Below, one piece after another: positions 36,870-44,307 of a DNA stretch of 64,000 nt. The stretch comes from Arcanobacterium sp. S3PF19. GTDB lineage: Bacteria; Actinomycetota; Actinomycetes; Actinomycetales; Actinomycetaceae. A program made the position numbers and the translations under genes. The stretch is from NCBI RefSeq assembly GCF_000758825.1, contig NZ_JRMX01000014.1:248001-312000 (forward strand), given 5' to 3'. The notes below the pieces were generated by a model. That model saw only the letters and a list, made by a program, of their open reading frames with translations, did no database searches and was not told the origin of the DNA. Each line of letters opens with the position of its first letter. The stretch's first letter is position 1.

Positions 36870-37640
36870 ATGCGTGTTTTGTCTCTTGAAAAAGTAACAC
36901 ACCGCTACCGGACCCGCAGCGGCGAAGTAACGGCGCTGCGTGAGGTGGATTTGCGGATTGAAGCCCGTGAAAGTGTGGCTGTTTTGGGCCCTTCGGGCTG
37001 CGGAAAATCAACCCTGCTGCGGATTATCGACGGCCTTTTGCCGCCGACTTCGGGTACTGTGCGCGTGGACGGCAGAAAACTGACCGCTCCCAGAGAGCGC
37101 ACGGCTCTGATTCTTCAGGATCTGGGTCTGCTGCCGTGGAAAACCGTACTGGAAAATGCCTGCGTCGGGCAGGAGATAAGAGGAGTGCCGAAAGCCCGGG
37201 CCCGCGCCGCCGCGATGGAATTTCTGCATAAGGTGGAGCTGGAGCGCAGCGCGGACTTGTATCCGCAGGAGCTCTCCGGAGGCATGAGACAGCGTCTGGC
37301 AATTGCGCGGGCGATGATTTTGGGCTGTGACCTGCTTTTAATGGACGAGCCGCTGTCTGCCCTGGATGCGCTGCTGCGCGAAAGAATGCAGAGGCTTTTG
37401 CTCGATATGCAAAAGACATACGGATATGCGCAGGTGGTGGTGACGCATTCGATTGAGGAGGCTGCTCTGCTGGGCAAAAAAATTGTGGTGATGGCCGCCA
37501 ATCCCGGGCGGATCGTCTCGGTTGTGGACAATCCGGGGCAGGGCGGGCAGGACTACCGCAACTCCGGGGAACTGTTTGAGATGACGAAGCTGTTGCGCGC
37601 CCTGCTGCGCCGGGCCCGGGAGGAGAAGCCCGGTGCATAG
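36870..37640 (+). CDS. ABC transporter ATP-binding protein (NitT/TauT family)
   Basis: Cytosolic ATPase of the importer. Walker A GPSGCGKST, Q-loop LILQDLGLLPWK, signature LSGGMRQRLAIARAM, Walker B LLLMDEPLSALD and H-loop VTHSIEEA are all present in 256 residues. It overlaps the permease start by 8 bases. It probably energises the permease at 37633 with the lipoprotein at 35814. Confidence 0.93.
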   Translation: MRVLSLEKVTHRYRTRSGEVTALREVDLRIEARESVAVLGPSGCGKSTLLRIIDGLLPPTSGTVRVDGRKLTAPRERTALILQDLGLLPWKTVLENACVGQEIRGVPKARARAAAMEFLHKVELERSADLYPQELSGGMRQRLAIARAMILGCDLLLMDEPLSALDALLRERMQRLLLDMQKTYGYAQVVVTHSIEEAALLGKKIVVMAANPGRIVSVVDNPGQGGQDYRNSGELFEMTKLLRALLRRAREEKPGA

Positions 37641-38406
37641 AACACGGAAAAGAAAAATACGGAAAATATATTCCCTGTGGGGCTACTGCGCCGCTCTGCT
37701 CCTGATTCTTTTGGGCTGGGAGGCAACGGCACTCGTTCTGCGTTCCCCGGCCGTGCCCGGTCCCTATACCACTTTCACTGTGTTCTTCCTCCAATTTCCC
37801 GCACTTCTGCCGCAGTTTGCGGTTTCCTTTTACCGCGTGCTCTGTGCCCTGTGCCTGGGGACTGCCGCTGCTTTCCCCGTGGCGGTGACGCTTGCGCGCA
37901 GTGAAAAAGCGGATAGGGTGTTTGCCCCGTTTCTGTTTCTTACCTACCCGGTTCCGAAAGTCGTTCTGCTGCCCGTATTTCTGGTTCTGCTCGGCCTCGG
38001 TGACGCCGCAAAAATCGCGCTGATCGGCGTGACGGTGTTTTTCCAGGTAATGATGGCGATGAGGGACGCGGTGCGGCGCGTTCCGCACTCATATATTGAT
38101 TCCGTGCGTTCCATGGGTGCCCGGAGGGCGGATATATACCGGCATGTTATTGTGCCGGCGGTATTGCCCGATTTATATGCGGCGCTGCGGATTGCCGGCG
38201 GAACGGGTGTGGCACTGCTGTTTATTGCCGAGTCGGTGGCGGGTACTTCCGGTCTGGGATATATGATCATGAACGCCTGGAGCCTTGTGGATTATCCGAA
38301 TATGTTTGCCGCAATCACGGCAATGGCGGTTTTGGGACTTGCCGTATATGAAATTATTTCTCTTTTGGAATATAAGACCTGCTCCTGGACGCGTGCGGGA
38401 AAATAG
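37633..38406 (+). CDS. ABC transporter permease (NitT/TauT family)
   Basis: Membrane subunit of 257 residues with about six hydrophobic segments and the EAA-type coupling loop (DSVRSMGARRADIYRHVIVP). It starts with a GTG that overlaps the end of the ATPase gene. Only one permease is present in this unit, so a homodimer is expected, unlike the two-permease system at 57143-60489. Confidence 0.9.
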   Translation: MHRTRKRKIRKIYSLWGYCAALLLILLGWEATALVLRSPAVPGPYTTFTVFFLQFPALLPQFAVSFYRVLCALCLGTAAAFPVAVTLARSEKADRVFAPFLFLTYPVPKVVLLPVFLVLLGLGDAAKIALIGVTVFFQVMMAMRDAVRRVPHSYIDSVRSMGARRADIYRHVIVPAVLPDLYAALRIAGGTGVALLFIAESVAGTSGLGYMIMNAWSLVDYPNMFAAITAMAVLGLAVYEIISLLEYKTCSWTRAGK

Positions 38407-38479
38407 TGCCGGACCCGGCGCACCCGGAAAACATAAAAGCCTGCTGTGGAAAGAATTTCTGCCGCGGATAATTTTTCGG

Positions 38480-38485
38480 GATAAT
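38480..38485 (+). promoter_or_regulatory. Candidate -10 box for a leaderless DUF1524 gene
   Basis: GATAAT, then 7 bases, then the ATG at 38493; no ribosome-binding site. The upstream in-frame ATG at 38484 lies inside the hexamer. Confidence 0.4.
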
Positions 38486-38492
38486 GTGTTCC

Positions 38493-39224
38493 ATGGGAAA
38501 AACACGGAGAAAAAGGATTATTTTGCTGTGCGCGGCCGTTCTTTTCCTCTGGCTGTCCGTTCCTGGGCTCGGTCCGGATATAGCCGGGTTGGAGGCCGAA
38601 TACGGGTGGAAAGTCGGGGGAAATCTGCGCGCTCTTCTATCCGGTGCGCCGCCGGCGGAATTGCCCGACACCCCCTCTGCCCGCCGGCTGGAACGGCTGG
38701 CTGTCCGCACAGATACCGGCTATCGGCATTACCGGCGGGAAGAATTCGGGCCGGCATGGGCAGACACCGACCGCAACGGGTGCGATACGCGAAACGATAT
38801 TCTTGGGCGCGATCTGAAAAATCCCGTATTTAAGGCAAAAACACATCACTGCGTGGTACTCTCCGGCACGCTGAACGATCCTTATACGGGAGAAACGATT
38901 GAATTTCGGCGGGGGAAAAATACATCGCAGAAAGTTCAGATAGATCATGTGGTTGCGCTCGCCGATGCATGGCGCTCGGGTGCCTATCGGTGGACTGCCC
39001 GGGAGCGCGCCGAGTTTGCCAACGATACCGAAAATCTTCTTGCCGTAGACGGTCCGCAAAACGTTGCCAAAGGCGCGTCCGATATCAGTGAGTGGGTTCC
39101 CCCGAACAGCTCTTTTCGGTGCGCGTACGCAAAACAGCAGATTCTGGTGAAGAGCAAATGGAAGCTCAGTGTATCGGCCGCGGAAAAACGGGCATTTGGG
39201 CAGATACTGCGCCGCTGCCCGTAA
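38493..39224 (+). CDS. Secreted HNH-type (DUF1524) nuclease-like protein
   Basis: A 243-residue exported protein. An N-terminal hydrophobic segment (about 7-24) follows a basic MGKTRRKR, consistent with a signal peptide or anchor. The DUF1524/GmrSD C-terminal-like domain contains DRNGCDTRNDIL, a His-Cys pair in KTHHCVVLSG, the catalytic VQIDHVVALADAW, and NLLAVDGPQNVAKGA. Such secreted actinobacterial proteins are presumed DNases, for nutrient uptake or competition. The four cysteines could form two disulfides. I chose the ATG at 38493 because of the leaderless promoter pattern; 38484 is the alternative. Confidence 0.82.
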   Translation: MGKTRRKRIILLCAAVLFLWLSVPGLGPDIAGLEAEYGWKVGGNLRALLSGAPPAELPDTPSARRLERLAVRTDTGYRHYRREEFGPAWADTDRNGCDTRNDILGRDLKNPVFKAKTHHCVVLSGTLNDPYTGETIEFRRGKNTSQKVQIDHVVALADAWRSGAYRWTARERAEFANDTENLLAVDGPQNVAKGASDISEWVPPNSSFRCAYAKQQILVKSKWKLSVSAAEKRAFGQILRRCP

Positions 39225-39229
39225 CGAAC

Positions 39230-40438
39230 CTATCCGCGAACCATCTGCGCCAGTTCGGAACCCAGTTTCTTTCGGTGCGCGGTAATTCTTGCCCTGCGCA
39301 GCGCATCGGAATCCGCCGCGTAGTCAAGTGCGTTGCCCGTATTCCGATACCTTTCTTCGGCCCGGAAATGAGCCAGATTCTCCCCATCCAGCAGCTTTTC
39401 GACGGATGCGCGGTCGGCTGTGATCCAGTTAAACGGCCTGCGTTTGATTTCGGGCAGATCCGCGCCCGCAAAATCGCGCACCGCCTGTTCAATGAAATTC
39501 ACGCCGTTGAGGTTTGCGTAGTGGAAACTGCGCCCGAGACGCGTATTTAACTCCAGCATATACGGGCGGTCCGTGTGCGCGTCCACTTTGAAATCAAAAT
39601 TGAAAAATCCGTAGTAGCCCAGTTTTTCCAGGGCGCGGGTGCACATTCCAAACAGATCGGAACGGTCGGTGTCGGTCAGAAGCAGATGATTGCCCACCCA
39701 CATCGGGCGTTTGTCGGTAAGCACGCTGCGCGCCTGCACAAAAGTGCACTGTTGCGTGCGTCTGCTGCGATATCCGTTTACCGAATACTCCTGTTCGTTT
39801 GTGCCCGCAATATAGGTTTGGACCAGCATTTCCCCGGTGAACCCGCTGCGGAACACACTTCCGAGATATGCGCGTGCCTCATTTGGGTCCGCGGCAAAAA
39901 ATCCCTTGTGTTTGCCCGGAAAGTCAAAACGGTTAAATTCCCCGTAATTGGCCGCTTTCAGGAACAGGGCACCTTCTTCGGGGACGGCCCGGCAGTAGTT
40001 CTCTGCCGTGGCAACACCCGTCTTGGGCACGGCCACGCCGCACTCTTCCATCCGGGAATAGAAATAGTTTTTGTCTGCGAGAGCCGGCCCGAGTTTGGGA
40101 TCAGGGTAGGGAAGCAGGGGCGTAAAATCCAAATTTTCGAGACAGGAGTAAAGAAGTTCCAGGTATTCTTCGGTGGGGCCGAAAATCATCACTTCGTCAA
40201 TTTCATCGCGGTATTTTGCGTAGACCGAGTTGAGCAGTGCGCAAAATACATCCGGATCCGAGGAAAACCGGGGATCGGTGTGCAGGTGGGCGATTGAAGT
40301 GCGGTAAAACGGGAGCAGCACGCCCGCCCCGCAAACCACGCACTTTTTTCCGAATGCCGCATGGTAGCTGCGTGCAATCGTATAGGAATTCTCGTCCGTG
40401 CCCAAAATAACCGGAAGAATTTTTTCCGCATCCGTCAT
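39230..40438 (-). CDS. ATP-grasp ligase resembling D-aspartate ligase (Asl) of peptidoglycan bridges
   Basis: A 402-residue ATP-grasp enzyme. The start PVILGTDENSYTIARSYHAAFG resembles, from memory, Enterococcus faecium Asl (PIILGTDMNVYGMARSFHEA). FFNFDFKVDAHTDRPYMLELNTRLG, carrying the metal ligands, also aligns, as does LNGVNFIEQAVRD. Asl ligates D-aspartate to the side chain of the stem-peptide lysine in a cytosolic precursor. It sits 19 bp after a Fem-type transferase and downstream of murJ, so a D-acidic residue (Asp or Glu) in the interpeptide bridge is inferred. I prefer the ATG at 40438, with AAGGTGGG upstream, over a GTG at 40447. Confidence 0.8.
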   Translation of the reverse strand: MTDAEKILPVILGTDENSYTIARSYHAAFGKKCVVCGAGVLLPFYRTSIAHLHTDPRFSSDPDVFCALLNSVYAKYRDEIDEVMIFGPTEEYLELLYSCLENLDFTPLLPYPDPKLGPALADKNYFYSRMEECGVAVPKTGVATAENYCRAVPEEGALFLKAANYGEFNRFDFPGKHKGFFAADPNEARAYLGSVFRSGFTGEMLVQTYIAGTNEQEYSVNGYRSRRTQQCTFVQARSVLTDKRPMWVGNHLLLTDTDRSDLFGMCTRALEKLGYYGFFNFDFKVDAHTDRPYMLELNTRLGRSFHYANLNGVNFIEQAVRDFAGADLPEIKRRPFNWITADRASVEKLLDGENLAHFRAEERYRNTGNALDYAADSDALRRARITAHRKKLGSELAQMVRG

Positions 40439-40457
40439 TTTTCCCACCTTTGCGTCT

Positions 40458-41471
40458 CTAGTGTGCCCGGGCTTTTGAGCGTCTGATAAACAGAGCGTAT
40501 TTCTCTTCGTCCAACGGAATGTCCAGATTTCCGATCCAGTTCACAACGCCGTCGCCCGTAAATTTACGCTTGAAACGGTACAGACCGTCGTTTTCTTCGT
40601 CCGTGGAAAAAATACCGCCCATGTCGTAATAACGGTATCCGTGCTCAAAAGTGTATTTCAGTTCCTCAAAATTGATCTGGTAGCTTTGCCCGAGATTATA
40701 TTCGTGGGTATCCGCGCCATACATCGAAAATGCCCGGTTGCCGTGCGTCACAAGCATGGATGTGGCGACTGCCTCGCCTTCGTACATCGAAAAACTGAGC
40801 CGCACATTTCCCGGGAAGGCGTCGTAAAGACGCTCAAAATAGTCGTAGGGACGGTAAGTGATGCCGTGATACTTATTCATTATTTCCAAAATGCGGTAAA
40901 ACTCCGGCAGATCGCCGCGCCCGCCCACACGGTTGCTGATTCCCAGGCGGTAGGAGCGCCGGACCGTTTTTCGCGTATTGGTCGACAGCGAAGCCAGGAT
41001 CTCCTCGGCATTTGCGAAACCGGACTCTGAAAAGTCCATAACCAGGCTTTGCAGCGGCTGGGAAGTGGATCCGTGGTCTTTGCGGAACGTGTATCCGCAG
41101 CTGCGGTAAAGCTCTTCAATTTCGGGGTTCTCGGGAATTTCCGGATCCATGCGGAATAAAAATCCGTTCCGTGACCGGGCAAAATCACTGATTTCCCCCA
41201 GAAGTGCGCACACCGAAGCGGTATCGGAAAGATCGCATACCGGTCCGCGCGGAGCGTAGAAAAAACGTCCGCCGATATCTTTGTCCGCAATGGAAAGCAC
41301 GGAAACCGCGGCAGTGACGCGGCCGTTTTCCTCGGTGTAAAAACAGTGGTGCTGCCAGCCCTTTTTCACCTGTGCCCAGCCAAATGTCTGCATAAGTGAA
41401 CCGTAGGGGGAAGAGTCGGTAAATTCGCGCAGTTCCCGGACTTTTTCTTTATCGTCAAAATTTAAAAGCAC
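40458..41471 (-). CDS. Fem-type peptidoglycan bridge aminoacyltransferase
   Basis: A FemABX-family, GNAT-fold enzyme that adds an amino acid from aminoacyl-tRNA to the lipid II stem peptide. The 337-residue protein has the family's early GSLMQTFGWAQVKKGW, FYAPRGPVCD, a central LSTNTRKTVRRSYRLG, and DMGGIFSTDEENDGLYRFKRKFTG near the end. I chose a GTG at 41471 since TATAAT lies 7 bases upstream and family N-termini begin there; a longer open frame to 41540 crosses this promoter. It is followed at once by the Asl-like ligase. The amino acid added is not evident. Confidence 0.85.
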   Translation of the reverse strand: MLLNFDDKEKVRELREFTDSSPYGSLMQTFGWAQVKKGWQHHCFYTEENGRVTAAVSVLSIADKDIGGRFFYAPRGPVCDLSDTASVCALLGEISDFARSRNGFLFRMDPEIPENPEIEELYRSCGYTFRKDHGSTSQPLQSLVMDFSESGFANAEEILASLSTNTRKTVRRSYRLGISNRVGGRGDLPEFYRILEIMNKYHGITYRPYDYFERLYDAFPGNVRLSFSMYEGEAVATSMLVTHGNRAFSMYGADTHEYNLGQSYQINFEELKYTFEHGYRYYDMGGIFSTDEENDGLYRFKRKFTGDGVVNWIGNLDIPLDEEKYALFIRRSKARAH

Positions 41472-41478
41472 GATGTTG

Positions 41479-41484
41479 ATTATA
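41479..41484 (-). promoter_or_regulatory. Consensus -10 box for a leaderless fem-asl transcript
   Basis: A perfect TATAAT on the minus strand, 7 bases before the GTG at 41471, within the 114-bp gap after murJ. The -35 region is weak. Confidence 0.5.
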
Positions 41485-41585
41485 TCAGGGAGGAGGGGAA
41501 ACGGAATCTTTTCCTGTTTTCCGGTAAGCCGTGCGCGCACGGCCGGCGGCGTGTTTTGCCTCTTTGGCCCGCGCGAAAGAAGGCT

Positions 41586-43322
41586 TTATCTGATTTTCGC
41601 GGCTATTTTCTTCAGTCCCAGTTTGGAGGCGATCAGAGCCAGAGCCCGGATAATGGCGTCCAGCTCACGTATTGCGAAAAGTTTCAGAAGCGCCAGGAAT
41701 GCCGTTCCCATCAGCGGTGTAACCACCAAAATCACAATCACGGATCTGAAAAATCCGCCCTGCGTTATGTGTGCGGCAAACACGTTTACCGCCGCGAAAA
41801 ACGGAACGGTAATCAGCAGCGTGACGGCGAGCAGCTTCAGGTGTGTGCGCAGAATTTCTCGCCCGTGAATTCTCTGCAGGAGTTTTCGGCAGCGGAGGAA
41901 CAGAAGCGTTCCGCTGGTTGCCGTGGCAACGCTCATCACCGCGGCGATTGCGCTTACCGTATATACGGGAGGCAGCAGGGAGCACAGCAGATACCCTCCC
42001 GCCAGAATAAACTGCGCCGGCAGAGCCATAAAAAAAGCACCGCGCATATCGTTGAACGAATAGCATACGCGGTTAAATACGATCGTCGCCCCGGCTCCGA
42101 GAAGAGTAAAGCTCATCGGGACCACCACAAACGCCAGAGAAACAATTTCATTTTGCGAACCGGCGGGCACGAAAATCCGGGAAACGGGCATGGCGAGCAC
42201 GGCAATTAGGGAAATTGCGAGGAAATTAAAGGCGGAGACGGTGTTTATCGTGGATGCCGCCTGCCGGCGCATCTGCACATAGTCGTGTTTCTGCGCGGCT
42301 TTGGCAAGCCGGGTGAACATGGCGGTGGCGATCGAAACGGTAATGAGCGATGTGGGAAGCTGGCAGATGGAAAAAGAAACCGTATAGGCGGCATTTCCCG
42401 CAACCAAAGCGGTGTCTGTTCCCGCATCCAGCGCTTTCTGCGTGGCGCCCGAGGCAACATTTGTTTCCAAAGCCGTGGGGATAATGGAAATGAACGTGAG
42501 GAAAAGAACCCAGAGGGATGCCCTGCCCGCCGTGCCCAGACCGGAATTGCGCCATGCAAAATCGGGGCGGAAGCGGATTCCCACCAGATGCAGAAACCTG
42601 AAGAGAATCAGTGCCTGCGAAGCAACGCCCGCGGTGGAGAAAACTGCCAGAATCAGCCCGCGCGCGCCCTGCCATGCCTGCGGATTTCCGACGGTCTGCG
42701 CAGTGGCACGTCCGAAAAGCAGCAGCAGCAGCAAAAGGCCGGCGATTGCCACGACGTTGTTCAGCACGGGAGCCCACATGCCCGGGCCGAATTTTTCCCT
42801 TGCGTTCAGGATTTCCCCGAGTATTGCGTACAGGCCGTAAAAAAACAGCTGCGGCAGACACCAGTAAGTGAAAAATACCGTCATGGAGTACCACTGCGCG
42901 TCCATCGTGGAAGCAAAAGTTTTTACCACCAAAGGTGTGGCCAGTGTGAGCACGGCGGTGAGAACGCCCAAAACGGTAACGGAGAGCGTAAGAAGCTTGT
43001 TGATAAAGGCGCTGCCTCCGTCCGCACAGTTTTCGGATGCCTTCACGATGGAGGGAACCAGAACCGCGTTTATCAGTCCCCCTGCGATGGTTGCAAAAAT
43101 AATATTGGGGAGTTTGTTTGCAATATCGAAGGAATTTGCAATCGGAGAGTTCAGGCCGAGCACCAGAGTCAGCAAAACCGGGGAGCGGATCATGCCCAGG
43201 ATTCGTGAGGTGAATGTGCCGAGAAACATTACCAGCGATGAACTTACCACGGAAGAATGGGATGTTTTTTCCGTCTGTGCCTCCGCCGCGCGTGCGGAGT
43301 GTGCCGTTGAGTGCATCTTCAT
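41586..43322 (-). CDS. murJ: MurJ-like lipid II flippase (MviN family)
   Basis: Moves lipid II across the membrane for peptidoglycan assembly. The 578-residue protein has about 14 hydrophobic segments and the MurJ start VSSSLVMFLGTFTSRILGMIRSPV, then ANKLPNIIFATIAGGLINAVLVPSIVKA with charged residues inside the membrane domain. The C-terminal helices are typical; there is no extra kinase-like domain as in the mycobacterial MurJ. Location just upstream of the fem and asl genes suggests that bridge-modified lipid II is its cargo, although most genomes have another MurJ elsewhere. TAGACT lies 6 bases before the ATG. Confidence 0.88.
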   Translation of the reverse strand: MKMHSTAHSARAAEAQTEKTSHSSVVSSSLVMFLGTFTSRILGMIRSPVLLTLVLGLNSPIANSFDIANKLPNIIFATIAGGLINAVLVPSIVKASENCADGGSAFINKLLTLSVTVLGVLTAVLTLATPLVVKTFASTMDAQWYSMTVFFTYWCLPQLFFYGLYAILGEILNAREKFGPGMWAPVLNNVVAIAGLLLLLLLFGRATAQTVGNPQAWQGARGLILAVFSTAGVASQALILFRFLHLVGIRFRPDFAWRNSGLGTAGRASLWVLFLTFISIIPTALETNVASGATQKALDAGTDTALVAGNAAYTVSFSICQLPTSLITVSIATAMFTRLAKAAQKHDYVQMRRQAASTINTVSAFNFLAISLIAVLAMPVSRIFVPAGSQNEIVSLAFVVVPMSFTLLGAGATIVFNRVCYSFNDMRGAFFMALPAQFILAGGYLLCSLLPPVYTVSAIAAVMSVATATSGTLLFLRCRKLLQRIHGREILRTHLKLLAVTLLITVPFFAAVNVFAAHITQGGFFRSVIVILVVTPLMGTAFLALLKLFAIRELDAIIRALALIASKLGLKKIAAKIR

Positions 43323-43328
43323 AGCAGT

Positions 43329-43334
43329 AGTCTA
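43329..43334 (-). promoter_or_regulatory. Candidate -10 box for a leaderless murJ transcript
   Basis: TAGACT on the minus strand, 6 bases before the murJ ATG; no ribosome-binding site is seen. Confidence 0.35.
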
Positions 43335-43408
43335 AGCCATCGGCATGCTTTGCGTTAATATCTGCGGGCAGGTGTGAATGTGTCAATCGAAAGAAAAGAG
43401 CGTTGATG

Positions 43409-43440
43409 CGTGCCCGCCTTCCCCGCGGAAGGCGGGCACG
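43409..43440 (-). terminator. Stem-loop after the FMN reductase gene
   Basis: A perfect 14-bp stem (CGTGCCCGCCTTCC and its complement) with a 4-base loop, 17 bp past the stop codon at 43457. There is no U-run, as is common for actinobacterial terminators. Confidence 0.7.
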
Positions 43441-43456
43441 CAGAAGAGATGCGGGG

Positions 43457-44014
43457 TTACTTTTCGATCAGAGAGACGAAATTTTCAATATACCGGCGCA
43501 GGAACGCAACCGTGTCGGGTGCGCAGATTTTTCCGTTTTCGTCCAGCAGTTTGGGTGAGTGCCCAAGGAAAACTTCCGGCTGGCCGGGCAGGGGCATATC
43601 GAAATACGACAGTGCCAGACGCAGATTCTTCTGCGCGCTGTATCCGCCCATGCTGCCTACGGAATGGCTGACGATTCCGGCCGGCTTGTTTTTCCATGCC
43701 ACATCGCTGTTTGGCTTCGAACCGATGTCAACGGCATTTTTCAGGCAGGCGGGAATGGTCCGGTTGTTTTCTGGGGTCACAAACAGAACTCCGCAGCAGG
43801 CTTTGATCGTTTCCCTAAATTCGCGGTATTCCTCCGGCAGGGGCATATCGGTTACTTCCGGATCGTCGTAATCAAAGCTGTAAAGCGGCAGACCGCCGAT
43901 TTCCACTATTTTTGCCTCGTAGCCCGCAGGGAAATATTCTGCCAGGTTTTCCGCTATTTTACGCGCATAAGATCCGCGTCGCAGGCTTCCTACAAGTATC
44001 GAAATTTTTTTCAT
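43457..44014 (-). CDS. NAD(P)H-dependent FMN reductase
   Basis: A 185-residue flavodoxin-like oxidoreductase of the NADPH-dependent FMN reductase family. The FMN phosphate loop SLRRGSYARKIAENL is at residues about 8-22. VTPENNRTIPACLKNAVDI and HSVGSMGGYSAQKNLRLAL are typical. It may reduce quinones, azo compounds or free flavin. The ATG at 44014 (MKKISILVGSLR) begins where the family does; the frame extends a further 23 codons upstream without similarity. Monocistronic, with its own terminator. Confidence 0.9.
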   Translation of the reverse strand: MKKISILVGSLRRGSYARKIAENLAEYFPAGYEAKIVEIGGLPLYSFDYDDPEVTDMPLPEEYREFRETIKACCGVLFVTPENNRTIPACLKNAVDIGSKPNSDVAWKNKPAGIVSHSVGSMGGYSAQKNLRLALSYFDMPLPGQPEVFLGHSPKLLDENGKICAPDTVAFLRRYIENFVSLIEK

Positions 44015-44307
44015 GTTCTGTAACTCTTCGTTCTCTCGCTTTTGTGCCGTTTTGCGGCGGCACGGTCTGTGTTCCGTCCGCATCTGCGGCCGGTGTGCGT
44101 ATCGGCAAAGGAGACGCTCCTTTTGCGTCTTTTATTGTAACAGCTCAATTTTTCTTTTTCTTCCCGCGGGCGTTTCCGTTCCCGCGGGGCGCAGGTCTGT
44201 TTCCTAAATTGCCCTGACGTGCGGGTTTGGGGGTGTTCTCGCAGGTAAAATTATGTTAGGATACCCTTTGTCCGTATTTTTGTATTTGCAGCCTGTGGGG
44301 GTTATCT

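Noticed and set aside
42226-43386. 386-codon frame in the other minus-strand frame of murJ
   Set aside because: murJ has the expected membrane helices and motifs in its own frame; this frame gives a Gly/Arg-rich product crossing the murJ promoter.
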